Shown: positions 7,744-17,177 of the stretch, one piece after another | Position numbering within the stretch: position 1 is the stretch's first letter | How the letters are laid out: every line of letters begins with the position of its first letter | Source: Candidatus Vicinibacter proximus | Lineage (GTDB): Bacteria; Bacteroidota; Bacteroidia; Chitinophagales; Saprospiraceae | Direction: 5' to 3' | Length of the DNA stretch: 64,000 bases | Assembly: GCA_016713905.1 (NCBI GenBank) | Contig: JADJOE010000001.1 | Location: 616,501-680,500 of the forward strand | Position numbers and translations under genes: made by a program | The notes under the pieces: model-generated | Told to the model about the DNA's origin: nothing | The model's input: the letters and a program-made list of their open reading frames with translations, nothing else | Databases searched by the model: none

Positions 7744-10421
7744 TTATTTAAGTGTTTGTTTGACTTCAGTGATTTCATAAGCTTCAACAATGTCTCCAAC
7801 TTTAATGTCATTGAAATTCTTAATGGCTAAACCACATTCCATATTTTCTTTTACCTCCTTAACGTCATCCTTAAAACGTTTGAGCGATTGCAATTCGGCC
7901 ATACCGCCTTCCTTGTTAGGATAAATTACTATTCCATTTCTGATCACTCGGATTGGATTATTTCTAGATATTTTACCATCTATCACTATACCACCTGCAA
8001 CGGTGCCCACCTTAGTAATTTTAAATACATCACGAACTTCCACCTGACCAACAATTTTTTCTTCTTTTGTAGGTTCAAGCATTCCCTCCATGGCTGCTTT
8101 AATTTCTTCTATAGCCTCGTAGATGATCGAATAGGTTTTTATTTCTACCCCTTCTTTTTCTGCTAATGTTCTTGCTGCCGGAGAAGGCCTTACCTGGAAT
8201 CCAATAACTATTGCATCCGAAGCTGAAGCCAATAATATATCGGATTCAATAATTTGACCAACCGCTTTGTGAAGAACGGAGACTTTAATGCTTTCTACAG
8301 AAAGCTTGATTAAGCTATCTGAAAGGGCTTCCACAGATCCATCCACATCACCTTTTATAATTAAGCGCAACTCTTTAAAATTGCCCAGGGCGAGTCGTCT
8401 TCCGATTTCATCCAAAGAAATCCTTTTTGAGGCCCTATTGGCTTGCTCCCTACTGATTTGGGCTCTTTTTGTAGCAATAAGTCTGGCTTCAGACTCATCC
8501 TCCATCACTTTAAACTTTTCTCCTGCAGTTGGGGCTCCTGTAAGACCAAGGACCATAACAGGTGAGGATGGACCAGCGGATTTAAGCTTTTGTCCACGTT
8601 CGTTAAACATAGCCTTAATTTTTCCTGCATTTTCACCTGCAATAACCACATCACCTACTTCCAGTGTTCCATTTTGTACCAATAATTTAGCCACATAACC
8701 CCGACCTTTATCCAAAGATGCTTCTACTACTGTACCAGAAGCTAACCTGTCCGGATTTGCTTTTAAATCAAGAACCTCTGCTTCAAGAATTATTTTTTCC
8801 AATAAAGATTCAATTCCAAGACCAGTTTTCGCGGATATTTCTTGAGAAGAATACTTTCCTCCCCATGAATCAACAAGGAAATTCATCTGAGAAAGCTCAT
8901 TTTTTATTCTTTCAGGATCGGCGCCAGATTTATCTATTTTGTTAATTGCGAATACAATAGGGACGTTAGCTGCCTGAGCGTGAGCAATTGCTTCTTTCGT
9001 CTGAGGCATAATTCGATCATCAGCTGCTACAATAATTACAGCGACGTCAGTGATTTTTGCTCCTCTAGCTCTCATGGCAGTAAAAGCCTCGTGACCAGGA
9101 GTATCCAGGAAAGTAATTTTTTTCTGGTCCGGACCAACCTTAACTTCATAGGCTCCAATATGCTGGGTGATTCCACCAGCTTCACCGGAAACTACATTCG
9201 TTTTTCTGATGTAATCCAGAAGAGAGGTCTTTCCATGGTCCACGTGACCCATCACTGTTACAATCGGAGCTCTAGGAATCAAATCTTCCGGAGCATCTTC
9301 ATCATCAGACTCAATTTCTGTTGTTTCTTCTGCAGAAATAAACTCTATCTTTTTATCAAATTCCTCAGCAAGTATTTCTATAACCTCTGCATCTAATCGT
9401 TGATTGATGGACACAATTATACCCATATTCATACAGGTCATGATGACATCTGTGACGGGAATATCCATTAAACTGGCGATTTCGGATACAGTTACAAATT
9501 CTGTGAGATGAATTACATCAGTATGGGCGTTAGATTCAGCCAATTCTGCCTTCTCACGCATTTCATCCCTTTTGTCTCTTCGTATTTTCTGTCTTTTATT
9601 TTTTCCACTAAAATTAAGACGGGCCATGGTGGCCTTGATTTTATCCTCTACTTCTTTTTTAGAAACCTCCTTAACTTCAGGGGCATCCTGTGTAGTTCTT
9701 CCTCTGTTTGATTGGGGATTCCTATTGTCTGACCCAAAGTCATTAGGGCTGACTTTTTTACGTTTACGTTTTCGTTTTTTCGCATCTTCATCTGATTCTT
9801 TTTAGCAGATTCAGATGGTTTAACTGTGGTATCTGTTGTTTTCTTAGGTTCTTCCTTCTTTTTAGAAGGTTCTTTGAACTTATTGGTGTCAATTTTACCA
9901 AGAATTTTTAAGCCTTTTAAGGTTGGTGTTTCAACTCTGGTAATTTCATTTTCTCCTTCTACAGTTGCTATAGTTTCAGGTTCGGACGGAGGTGGTTCTA
10001 CTTCTTTAACTTCTGGTTCCGGTTTTTCCAGTTCAATTTTTCCAACAACCTTTAATTTAGGCATATCCGCCTCATCCAATTTGGCCTTGAAAATTTCTTC
10101 TGTTTCTTTATCACTTTTTATTTTTGGAGCAGGAGGAGGGGATGGAGCAGGAGGAGTTGCCGGGGTGCCAAACAAATTTATTTCTGGTTTAGGGGATATT
10201 TTTTCCTTAACCGGAGGAACAACAATTTTTTGTAATTGTGCGGCTTGCTCTTTCTCAGTAATAGACCCCTGAAACTCCTTTAGGAGTTCATTATACATTT
10301 CATCTGTAACCTTTGCTGTAGGTTTGTTGTCTATGTCAAATCCTTTCAACTGAAGGTAATCGACTATAGTACTCAATCCTATGTTAAATTCAGTGGCTAC
10401 TTTTATTAATATTTTGGTCAT
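7744..10421 (-). CDS. infB: Translation initiation factor IF-2, interrupted by a one-base frameshift
   Basis: IF-2 is the GTPase that places initiator tRNA on the ribosome. It is read in two frames. The upstream part (10421 down to about 9804) has an N-terminal IF2N-like domain and a Pro/Glu/Lys-rich linker. The downstream part (about 9801 to 7744) holds the conserved core: a basic stretch, a second IF2N domain, the G domain (GHVDHGKT at residues 127-134 counted from the internal ATG at 9627), and domains II-IV. The frames join at an A5 tract at 9803-9799. One extra A would restore a single product of about 890 residues. As sequenced, the core could still be made from an internal start such as 9627; E. 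coli infB does use internal starts. It follows nusA with a 51-bp gap. Confidence 0.93.
9799..9803 (-). other. Frameshift site in infB (A5 homopolymer)
   Basis: The upstream frame reads GCT AAA AAG AAT here and then runs on as an unrelated sequence to a stop at 9648. The downstream frame is closed by a TAA at 9804-9802 and open from 9801. Insertion of one A would give Ala-Lys-Lys-Glu-Ser-Asp-Glu-Asp and continue into the Lys/Arg-rich linker. The heptamer T AAA AAG differs from the classic -1 slippery A AAA AAG only in its first base, so slippage is conceivable, but a homopolymer sequencing error is simpler. Confidence 0.85.
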
Positions 10422-10472
10422 CCTTAATTTTTACCTTTATTCTACTTTAATCAGCTGTTTTTAGCATGAAAG

Positions 10473-11708
10473 TTAATCTTCAAATTCCTTTGCCAGAATA
10501 TCCAGTACTTCTTTAACAGTTTCTTCTTCCAAATCTGTCCTTCTGATTAATTCTTCCGCACTTAAGTTGAGCACACTTCTGGCAGTATCGCAACCTATGT
10601 TTTTAAGCGCATCAATGATCCACTCTTCAATCTCATCTTTAAATTCGTCCAAATCCACATCATCTACTTCTCCTTCCACCTGGTCACGGTAAACATCAAT
10701 TTCATAACCGGTTAGTTTGGATGCAAGTTTAATATTGGACCCGCCCCTTCCGATCGCCAGTGAAAGTTGATCAGCATTAAGATAGACACTGGCCTTTTTA
10801 TTTTTCTCATCAATTTCAATACTGTTTACTTTTGCAGGAGTGAGAGATCTTTGAATATATAAATTGAGATTATTTGTAAAATTTACAATATCAATATTCT
10901 CATTTCTTAATTCTCTAACAATACCATGTATTCTGGACCCTTTCATCCCGACACATGCTCCCACCGGGTCAACTCTATCGTCAAAGGATTCTACCGCAAC
11001 TTTTGCTCTTTCCCCCGGTATTCTTACAATTTTTCGAATAGCAATCAAACCATCTTCTATTTCAGGCACTTCCTGTTCCATTAGTCTTTGAAGGAATGTA
11101 GAGTCAGTTCTGCTAAGATGAATAACAGGAAGACTGTTTTTCATTTCGACTTTTTTAATAACAGCTCTTACAATATCACCTTTACGGAAATGGTCTCCTT
11201 TGATCATTTCAGTTCTGGGAAGAATCAATTCATTATTAGTCGCATCATCAATGATTAACAACTCTCTTTTAAGAACCTGATTTACTTCACCGATCACCAA
11301 CTCGCCTTCCCTTTCGGAATATCTTTTGAAGACATCGTCTTTTTCAAGTTCCATGACTCTTGAAACTAAAGTTTGGCGAGCTGCCATAATAGCCCTTCTG
11401 CCAAAATCATCCAAATTGACTTGTTCGTAGCATTCTGCACCAACTTCATAATCTTCATCAATAACCAATGCTTCAGAAATTGCTATTTCTTTTAAATCGT
11501 CAGTTACCTCACCATCCGGAACAATAGACCTAATCCTCCAGATTTCCAAATCACCTTTTTGGGCGTTGACGATGACATTAAAATTATCATCAGATCCATA
11601 TTTCTTTTTGATCAATGAACGGAAGACATCCTCAAGGACTCTCATCATTGTTGGACGGTCAATATTTTTACCCGCTTTGAATTCAGCAAAAGTTTCTACT
11701 AATTTCAT
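10473..11708 (-). CDS. nusA: Transcription termination/antitermination factor NusA
   Basis: RNA-polymerase-associated factor controlling pausing, intrinsic termination and antitermination. The 411 residues show an N-terminal RNAP-binding domain, an S1 domain (around GELVIGEVNQVLKRE), two KH domains (VGACVGMKGSRI and LAIGRGGSNIKLASKL), and one short acidic helical C-terminal repeat. The ATG overlaps the rimP stop as ATGA, so translation is coupled. The order rimP-nusA-infB is conserved across bacteria. In E. coli NusA regulates its own operon through leader terminators, which is relevant to the hairpin ahead of rimP here. Confidence 0.96.
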   Translation of the reverse strand: MKLVETFAEFKAGKNIDRPTMMRVLEDVFRSLIKKKYGSDDNFNVIVNAQKGDLEIWRIRSIVPDGEVTDDLKEIAISEALVIDEDYEVGAECYEQVNLDDFGRRAIMAARQTLVSRVMELEKDDVFKRYSEREGELVIGEVNQVLKRELLIIDDATNNELILPRTEMIKGDHFRKGDIVRAVIKKVEMKNSLPVIHLSRTDSTFLQRLMEQEVPEIEDGLIAIRKIVRIPGERAKVAVESFDDRVDPVGACVGMKGSRIHGIVRELRNENIDIVNFTNNLNLYIQRSLTPAKVNSIEIDEKNKKASVYLNADQLSLAIGRGGSNIKLASKLTGYEIDVYRDQVEGEVDDVDLDEFKDEIEEWIIDALKNIGCDTARSVLNLSAEELIRRTDLEEETVKEVLDILAKEFED

Positions 11709-12175
11709 ATTTTGACAATAATTTTAGCTTCTTTAATTTGTGGATATGGTACCGATAATTGCTTTATTTCTTTAATTTTCTTTTTGTTCTCTTTCCTGAT
11801 TTCTTCCCATTCAAGAGTAATTTTATCATTGTCTGCCTGTATTAGTTTTCCTTGATAAATGGATCCATCCATGTGGACCATTTTCAATTCGCGACCAATA
11901 TTTTTATTGTATTGTCTTGGAAATTTTAATGGTCTGTCCAATCCTGCAGAAGAAACTTCCAACACGTAATCTTCCCCAAACCATTTGTTCTGATCGAAGT
12001 GTTCTTCCAGAAACCGACTAATTTGGCGACATGTTTCCAATTGTATTCCACTGTCGCTATCCAGGAAAACGCCCAGGTTTTTACCTTTTTGCTCAATAGC
12101 TACCAGGAAACAATCCTGAAAGTTTTCTTCTTTGAACTTTTCCAATAAAAGATTATGAACTTCTTCTGTATACAT
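11705..12175 (-). CDS. rimP: Ribosome maturation factor RimP
   Basis: Cytoplasmic factor for 30S subunit maturation. From the ATG at 12175 it is 156 residues, the usual size, and begins MYTEEVHNLLLEKF. The open frame extends to 12268, but that extra segment runs through the promoter and the leader hairpin, so it is rejected as coding. The motif YVLEVSSAGLDRPLKFPRQY is diagnostic of the family's N-terminal domain, and the C-terminal SH3-like domain follows. It is the first gene of the rimP-nusA-infB operon and overlaps nusA by four bases. Confidence 0.95.
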   Translation of the reverse strand: MYTEEVHNLLLEKFKEENFQDCFLVAIEQKGKNLGVFLDSDSGIQLETCRQISRFLEEHFDQNKWFGEDYVLEVSSAGLDRPLKFPRQYNKNIGRELKMVHMDGSIYQGKLIQADNDKITLEWEEIRKENKKKIKEIKQLSVPYPQIKEAKIIVKI

Positions 12176-12193
12176 TTCTTGCTTACAGGCAAC

Positions 12194-12218
12194 AAAAAAG
12201 GGAACTTTCTGTTCCCTT
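12194..12218 (-). terminator. Terminator-like hairpin in the rimP-nusA-infB leader
   Basis: On the minus strand AAGGGAAC, a 5-base loop AGAAA and GTTCCCTT run into six T residues (12199-12194; the first two also pair in the stem). It sits between the predicted transcription start (near 12228) and the rimP ATG (12175), so it would attenuate the operon rather than end it. No gene that it could terminate lies upstream on this strand. Confidence 0.6.
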
Positions 12219-12233
12219 TCTGTAAAACCAGTG

Positions 12234-12251
12234 CAAATATACATATTTTTG
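12234..12251. promoter_or_regulatory. Back-to-back -7 elements for rimP (minus) and mqnC (plus)
   Basis: Minus strand: TATATTTG at 12241-12234, about 60 bp before rimP. Plus strand: TATTTTTG at 12244-12251, 12 bp before the mqnC ATG. The boxes are only 2 bp apart and form an inverted repeat, so polymerase should not occupy both at once. Neither has a clear TTTG at the usual -33 spacing, which lowers confidence. Confidence 0.5.
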
Positions 12252-12262
12252 GCCAATATTGT

Positions 12263-13405
12263 ATGCAAAAAGAACAGCTTTTATATAGAGCCCTGAATAA
12301 AGAATTTCTCTCTGCAGCGGAGGGGTTGTTTCTTTTTGAAAATGCCGCCACCCCGGAACTTATGTGGGTTGGAAATCAGTTGAGACAAGAGCAAGTTCCA
12401 GGTAACAGAGTGACATGGATAATTGACCGAAATTCCAACACTACAAATGTTTGTGTTGCGAATTGCAAATTTTGCAATTTTTATCGTCCACCTGGTCATT
12501 CTGAATCCTATATAACCAGCATAGATGAATACAAGTACAAAATCGAGGAAATGTTTAAGCTTGGTGGAGAACAATTGCTTTTGCAAGGAGGCCATCATCC
12601 TGATTTGGGCTTAAAATATTACGTAGATTTATTCAAAGAACTAAAGTCATTATATCCAAATCTAAAGTTACACGCGTTGGGGCCTCCGGAAATCGCCCAC
12701 ATCACCAAATTGGAGAAAACAAATTATTCAGAAATTTTATCCGCTTTAAAGGACGCAGGTCTTGATTCTTTGCCTGGCGCGGGTGCTGAGATATTAAATG
12801 ACAGGGTCAGGCGATTGGTTTCCAAGGGAAAATGTGGGGCAAAGGAGTGGCTTGATATTATGCGAGCAGCTCACCAATTAAGACTTACTACCTCTGCCAC
12901 AATGATGTTTGGTCATGTTGAAACCAATCTTGAAAGAATGGAACATTTAGTTTCCTTGCGAGAAGTACAGAGCGAAAAACCTACTGACGCCAAGGGATTC
13001 TTAGCTTTTATACCCTGGCCTTTTCAGGATGAAGGAACCATGTTAAAGAAACTTAAAAGAGCCAGAAATGCATGTACCCAGGATGAATATATCAGGATGA
13101 TTGCCATAAGCAGAATCATGCTTCCTAACATAATTCATATTCAAGCTTCCTGGCTAACTGTCGGAAAAACAACTGCTCAAATTTGTCTTCATTCAGGTGC
13201 TGATGATTTTGGCAGTATCATGATTGAAGAAAATGTGGTATCAGCCGCAGGAGCCCAGCAAAGATTCACTGCTAAGGGAATTCAGGATGCGATTGAAGAA
13301 GCTGGTTTTATTCCCCAATTAAGGAACCAGCAATATGATTATTTATCAATTCCAAAGATAATTGAACAACAGATCCTTGATCCCCAAACGATGATAATAA
13401 ATTAA
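12263..13405 (+). CDS. mqnC: Cyclic dehypoxanthinyl futalosine synthase (radical SAM)
   Basis: Radical SAM enzyme that cyclises dehypoxanthine futalosine in the futalosine route to menaquinone. The 380-residue protein from ATG 12263 has the [4Fe-4S] motif C64-x3-C68-x2-C71. SLPGAGAEIL and the C-terminal ADDFGSIMIEENVVSAAG segment separate MqnC from MqnE. The frame is open upstream to 12155, but that part crosses the rimP leader and is not conserved. It is followed after 2 bp by a purine nucleoside phosphorylase gene, which suggests one transcript ending at the hairpin at 14229-14262. Other mqn genes are not in the window. Confidence 0.92.
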   Translation: MQKEQLLYRALNKEFLSAAEGLFLFENAATPELMWVGNQLRQEQVPGNRVTWIIDRNSNTTNVCVANCKFCNFYRPPGHSESYITSIDEYKYKIEEMFKLGGEQLLLQGGHHPDLGLKYYVDLFKELKSLYPNLKLHALGPPEIAHITKLEKTNYSEILSALKDAGLDSLPGAGAEILNDRVRRLVSKGKCGAKEWLDIMRAAHQLRLTTSATMMFGHVETNLERMEHLVSLREVQSEKPTDAKGFLAFIPWPFQDEGTMLKKLKRARNACTQDEYIRMIAISRIMLPNIIHIQASWLTVGKTTAQICLHSGADDFGSIMIEENVVSAAGAQQRFTAKGIQDAIEEAGFIPQLRNQQYDYLSIPKIIEQQILDPQTMIIN

Positions 13406-13407
13406 GA

Positions 13408-14238
13408 ATGAGTAAAAGCCTTTTTGATGAAATTCAGCAAAGTGCTGTATTTATTAAAGATAGATTTACCACCATTCCCAAGCATGTTATTGTCTTAGGA
13501 ACCGGGCTGGGTAATTTAGTCAATAGACTTCAGGTTGTTAAAGAGATCAGTTATAAAGTTATACCAAATTTTGTTCCAACCACTGTAGAGAGTCATTCCG
13601 GAAAATTAATACTCGCAAAATGGGGCGGCGTAGAATTACTTTTATTATCTGGAAGACTTCATTATTATGAAGGATATTCCATTCAGGAAGTTACTTATCC
13701 TATTCGTGTTTTGCATGAGCTTGGTGTAGACAAAATTTGGCTTACCAATGCGAGTGGGTCCGTTAATCCAGATTTAAATGCTGGGGAAATTGTTTTTATT
13801 GAGGACCATATCAATTTTCACCCTGAAAACCCGCTAAGAGGAGCATATGATCCTCGGTTGGGCGTACGATTTCCAGATATGTCTTCCACCTATGACAAAG
13901 GGGAGTTAACTATCGCTAAGAAAGCATGTACAAAGTTGAGAATAAATTTTAAGAAAGGAGTTTATTTTGGGTTACAGGGACCAAGTCTGGAGACTCCTGC
14001 TGAATATAGAATGATAAAACTACTTGGCGCAGATATAGTGGGGATGTCTACCGTGCCAGAAGTCATTGTTGCGCATCAATGTGGCATGAAAATATTAGCA
14101 GCATCCATAGTTTCTAATTCGTCTCCGGAGACAGGGGTTCATGAAGTCACTACTATAGAAAGCGTAATAGAAAACATCAGAAATTCCTCGGAAAAATTAT
14201 TTGATGTATTCGAACAAATGTTAAATGAAAAAGCTTGA
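13408..14238 (+). CDS. Purine nucleoside phosphorylase (PNP class I)
   Basis: Trimeric-type PNP that splits purine nucleosides with phosphate into base and ribose-1-phosphate. The 276 residues are typical. Visible motifs are the phosphate loop GTGLGN (GSGLG in most members), SHSGK, GRLHYYEGY, GPSLETPAEYRM and GMSTVPEVIVAHQCG. It begins 2 bp after mqnC and its stop lies inside the terminator stem. The futalosine pathway releases a purine base from its nucleoside intermediate, so this neighbour could recycle the purine or act on futalosine itself; the latter is speculation. General PNP identity is firm, substrate is not. Confidence 0.9.
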   Translation: MSKSLFDEIQQSAVFIKDRFTTIPKHVIVLGTGLGNLVNRLQVVKEISYKVIPNFVPTTVESHSGKLILAKWGGVELLLLSGRLHYYEGYSIQEVTYPIRVLHELGVDKIWLTNASGSVNPDLNAGEIVFIEDHINFHPENPLRGAYDPRLGVRFPDMSSTYDKGELTIAKKACTKLRINFKKGVYFGLQGPSLETPAEYRMIKLLGADIVGMSTVPEVIVAHQCGMKILAASIVSNSSPETGVHEVTTIESVIENIRNSSEKLFDVFEQMLNEKA

Positions 14239-14267
14239 CCGTGTTTTAACAGTCAAGCTTTTAATTT
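14229..14267. terminator. Bidirectional terminator between PNP and the TPR gene
   Basis: An 11-bp perfect stem AAAAGCTTGAC / GTCAAGCTTTT with a 12-base loop. On the plus strand AATTTTT follows. On the minus strand the A-tract beginning the left arm supplies T residues. It overlaps the PNP stop codon and lies 10-40 bp past the stop of the convergent TPR gene, so it can serve both. Confidence 0.82.
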
Positions 14268-14276
14268 TTGATACAA

Positions 14277-15875
14277 TTATTTTTTATTGAGAATTTTAAG
14301 AGCTTCTGTAGCTCTTTCATCTGCAGGGTCTAAAGCAGTAGTCAACTCAAAATACGTTTTAGCCATTGCATAATTTTCTTCACGTACCGAGCTATAACCT
14401 AAGTAATTATAAGCATTGATAAGATTCTTCTTAACACTTGCTTTTTCTTTGTCTACAACGGCAAATTCAATATACTTTTCATAAAAAGGTTTTGCAAGTG
14501 AATTTATTTGATTTGAATCTAATTCTATATTGCATTTTGCCCTCATCAACCAACCATTAGCATAATTTGGTGTAACGGTTAAAACCTTAGCAAAACTTGA
14601 ATCCGCTTTACTGTAATACCCCTGATTAAATAGAGCTAAGCCTAAGTAGTATTGGTCTGTATTGTTGAGTGCCTGAATGCTTTCTTTTTTTGCATACCAT
14701 TCGGCAGACTTGTCATACATTTTTTGGTCGTAATACGCTTTTGCTAAAAGTCCATATATTTCATTAGATCTTGATGAATCAAGTTCCAAAACTTTTAAAT
14801 AATTTTTTTCGGCAATTTGCATTTTCTTCAGTTTAGCGGAAGCTTTGGCGAAATATTCATAATCAGAAGGAAAAGTTTTTCTTGATGTATCCTCCTCAAC
14901 AGCGGCGAATAATTTTTCACTCGCTTTAAAAGATTCTTCTGCCTTATCTGTCTCACTATAGGACCACGCTAACCACCTGTAAACGGAATACTGTTCAGGA
15001 TTGGTAGCAATTATTTTATTACCCTCTAAAATAGCTCTTTCATAGTCTTTTGCCTGAAAGCAAAGGAATTTTACAAGTCGTACTTTAGCTCCAACATCAT
15101 CACCTGAAAGAGCAACATACTTCTCCAATATTGGAAGTACTTTGTTGTAGTTTTTATTTTTTATATACTGCTCATAAAGTTCCTTATATGCGATAGCGTA
15201 TTCAGGGTTAAGGACAATGGCAGCTTCAAGTTTTTCAATGCCAAGATCATATTTTTTACTTGCGCTCCAAATCCTTGCCATTTTCACATAGGTTTCAGGA
15301 TCACTTTTATCTTTTTCGACAGCAGTTTCATAGGAAGTCATTGCCGACCCTAAGTCTGATTTTGCAAGTTGCGCATCTCCTAAGTGAATCCAATATCTAG
15401 CCACTTTCGGATCAAGATCTCTTGCTCTGGTTAAATATTCAAGGGCCTCATCAGGCAAGGGTTTTTTATTGTAGAGATAGGCATCTCCAACGAGGGCTAT
15501 GATTTGATGATTTTTGCTGTTTCCTTTCAGGGCACTTTCAAATAATTTTTTTGCTTCAGCAATTCTACCATTACTTAGTTCCAATTTGCCTAATCCAATG
15601 CGACATTCATCACATTTTGAGCTTGCATTTAACCCGATTTGGTATGCTGTTTTTGCAGCATCAAAATTTTCCAAAGCATAATGCACCTCTCCGATATAGT
15701 ATGCAAAAATTGGATTTTTGGGATTTGAGACATTCAATTGTGTAAAAGTATTCAGTGCGGCAGAATAATTTTCGTTTTCCAATTGTTTAATTCCATCCTG
15801 TAAGGATTGGGAATTCATTATTAAAGCATTGAAAAACAGCAATATAGAAGAAATTAAAAATTTATTCTTATTCAT
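14277..15875 (-). CDS. Secreted tetratricopeptide repeat protein
   Basis: A 532-residue exported TPR protein. The start at 15875 gives MNKNKFLISSILLFFNALIMNSQ, a signal peptide; the frame extends 13 codons further up but without support. The remainder is about ten TPR units of 34 residues, for example around YIGEVHYALENFDAAKTAYQIGL and YLGLALFNQGYYSKADSSFAKVL. It follows the PstS-like gene on the same strand. In Bacteroidota, a PstS-like lipoprotein and a TPR protein often lie downstream of exbB/exbD/tonB; here no Ton genes are present. Likely a periplasmic protein-interaction scaffold; the partner is unknown. Confidence 0.8.
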   Translation of the reverse strand: MNKNKFLISSILLFFNALIMNSQSLQDGIKQLENENYSAALNTFTQLNVSNPKNPIFAYYIGEVHYALENFDAAKTAYQIGLNASSKCDECRIGLGKLELSNGRIAEAKKLFESALKGNSKNHQIIALVGDAYLYNKKPLPDEALEYLTRARDLDPKVARYWIHLGDAQLAKSDLGSAMTSYETAVEKDKSDPETYVKMARIWSASKKYDLGIEKLEAAIVLNPEYAIAYKELYEQYIKNKNYNKVLPILEKYVALSGDDVGAKVRLVKFLCFQAKDYERAILEGNKIIATNPEQYSVYRWLAWSYSETDKAEESFKASEKLFAAVEEDTSRKTFPSDYEYFAKASAKLKKMQIAEKNYLKVLELDSSRSNEIYGLLAKAYYDQKMYDKSAEWYAKKESIQALNNTDQYYLGLALFNQGYYSKADSSFAKVLTVTPNYANGWLMRAKCNIELDSNQINSLAKPFYEKYIEFAVVDKEKASVKKNLINAYNYLGYSSVREENYAMAKTYFELTTALDPADERATEALKILNKK

Positions 15876-16010
15876 TTGGTTAATTTTAAAGCTGGCAAAA
15901 TTAATTGTTTTCATGGTAATTTAATTTAGAATTCAGGCAGACCGCCATTTATCCATTGGACACAAAAAAAGCATTAACCGTTCGGAATTCATTGTTAAAT
16001 TTAGATTAAA

Positions 16011-16946
16011 TCATTTAACAACCTTTGGATCCATGTTTATTAACTCGATCCATCGGTCAGATTGGTATTTGGGTAAAAGACCCGATTTGAGAACAATTTT
16101 CTGACCAATTTCTCCCGCAATAAAAGAGGCAAAACCTAAACCAAGATCTGACTTTCCAGATCTGCTGATCACATAAAGATCTCTTGTAAAAGGGTAATTC
16201 CCCTGACTTAGCAAATATTGGAATGGACTTAAGAATCCGTTTTGCACGGAATCCACAGGTCTGCTTACTTTTATGATTTTAAAGTTTTTTAGTTTGGCCT
16301 TTGCCACTGTATTATCGGAATCACTCCATTCGCTCCAATCCACCACACCAAGTGAATTTTCATGGGCTGAGATATAATTTAATATTTCTTCTTTAGATTT
16401 AAGAGCAAACATTTGGTTTGATGGTTCGGCTACATTGGCTCTATTCATCAGATCTTTAGCCAATCCGGATTGCTTATCTTCAATCACAAGGTTATCAAAA
16501 TTGCTTTTATTTTTAATTCCTTTGACAATGTTTATAATTTCTTCATAAGTTATGGAACTATCCACATTGGAAGCTAATGAAATAAAAGCGAGAGCGCTGG
16601 TGGCAAATGGAAATTCTCGCGGATGAATGTTTTGTGTTTTGTGCAAAAATTCCTTTTCAGAATCTGTTAGATTTCTGCATGTAATAATAGTTTGAACAGA
16701 ATCAGAAAAGAATTTATTGAACAAGTCCGTTTCATTTTGAAAACTCAATTCCACCTTTGCATATGGGTATTCTCTTTCAAATATATTCTCTTGTTGTAAG
16801 ATAAGGTTTTGCAAACTTTTATCACAACCGATATTTACTTCTCCCAAAGTAGGAGAACTTTCTTTTTGTGTTTCATTTTTACATGAACTTAGCATGATGA
16901 TAATTGTAAAAATTAAAAAAACATCTAATCTTAATTTATAAATCAT
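16011..16946 (-). CDS. PstS-like substrate-binding lipoprotein
   Basis: A 311-residue lipoprotein; the ATG at 16946 starts MIYKLRLDVFLIFTIIIMLSSC with an LSSC lipobox. The frame is open 24 codons upstream, but that would bury the signal sequence. The mature part resembles periplasmic phosphate-binding PstS-like proteins (PBP type 2 fold), with VEDKQSGLAKDLMNRA-like and GVVDWSEWSD segments. No pstCAB transporter genes lie nearby, so a stand-alone binding or Ton-associated role is more likely than classical ABC import. The ligand cannot be assigned. The TPR gene follows on the same strand after about 135 bp. Confidence 0.72.
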   Translation of the reverse strand: MIYKLRLDVFLIFTIIIMLSSCKNETQKESSPTLGEVNIGCDKSLQNLILQQENIFEREYPYAKVELSFQNETDLFNKFFSDSVQTIITCRNLTDSEKEFLHKTQNIHPREFPFATSALAFISLASNVDSSITYEEIINIVKGIKNKSNFDNLVIEDKQSGLAKDLMNRANVAEPSNQMFALKSKEEILNYISAHENSLGVVDWSEWSDSDNTVAKAKLKNFKIIKVSRPVDSVQNGFLSPFQYLLSQGNYPFTRDLYVISRSGKSDLGLGFASFIAGEIGQKIVLKSGLLPKYQSDRWIELINMDPKVVK

Positions 16947-17125
16947 TGGCTTCAAAAATATTGGTTTAAATAAACTTGGAAATATATATTCATAATAGTT
17001 TTTAAAATCCTTACACATTCCTTTTCAATTCACTTAAGCTATGTGTTTCCTCCAAAAACAACAGGACAATTCAGTAATTGTTATTATTATCCTTAACGAT
17101 TAAAATGATCCAATAGTGGCCTTAG

Positions 17126-17155
17126 TTTGGATTTTTGATAATTCCGTTATCTTTG
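17126..17155 (+). promoter_or_regulatory. hppA promoter, Bacteroidota type
   Basis: TTTG (17126-17129), an 18-bp spacer and TATCTTTG (17148-17155) closely match TTTG-N19-TAnnTTTG. Transcription would start near 17161, giving a short leader before the ATG at 17178. One of the cleanest promoters in the window. Confidence 0.75.
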
Positions 17156-17177
17156 CGGCTCAAAAAACGTGATAACC

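Noticed and set aside
9799..9803. Programmed -1 frameshifting as the main explanation of infB
   Set aside because: The heptamer is imperfect, no stimulatory structure is evident, and a homopolymer error is simpler; kept as a possibility in the finding.
9826..10272. 148-codon plus-strand open frame, Gly/Ser-rich
   Set aside because: Antisense to the low-complexity linker of infB, which alone explains the repetitive residues.
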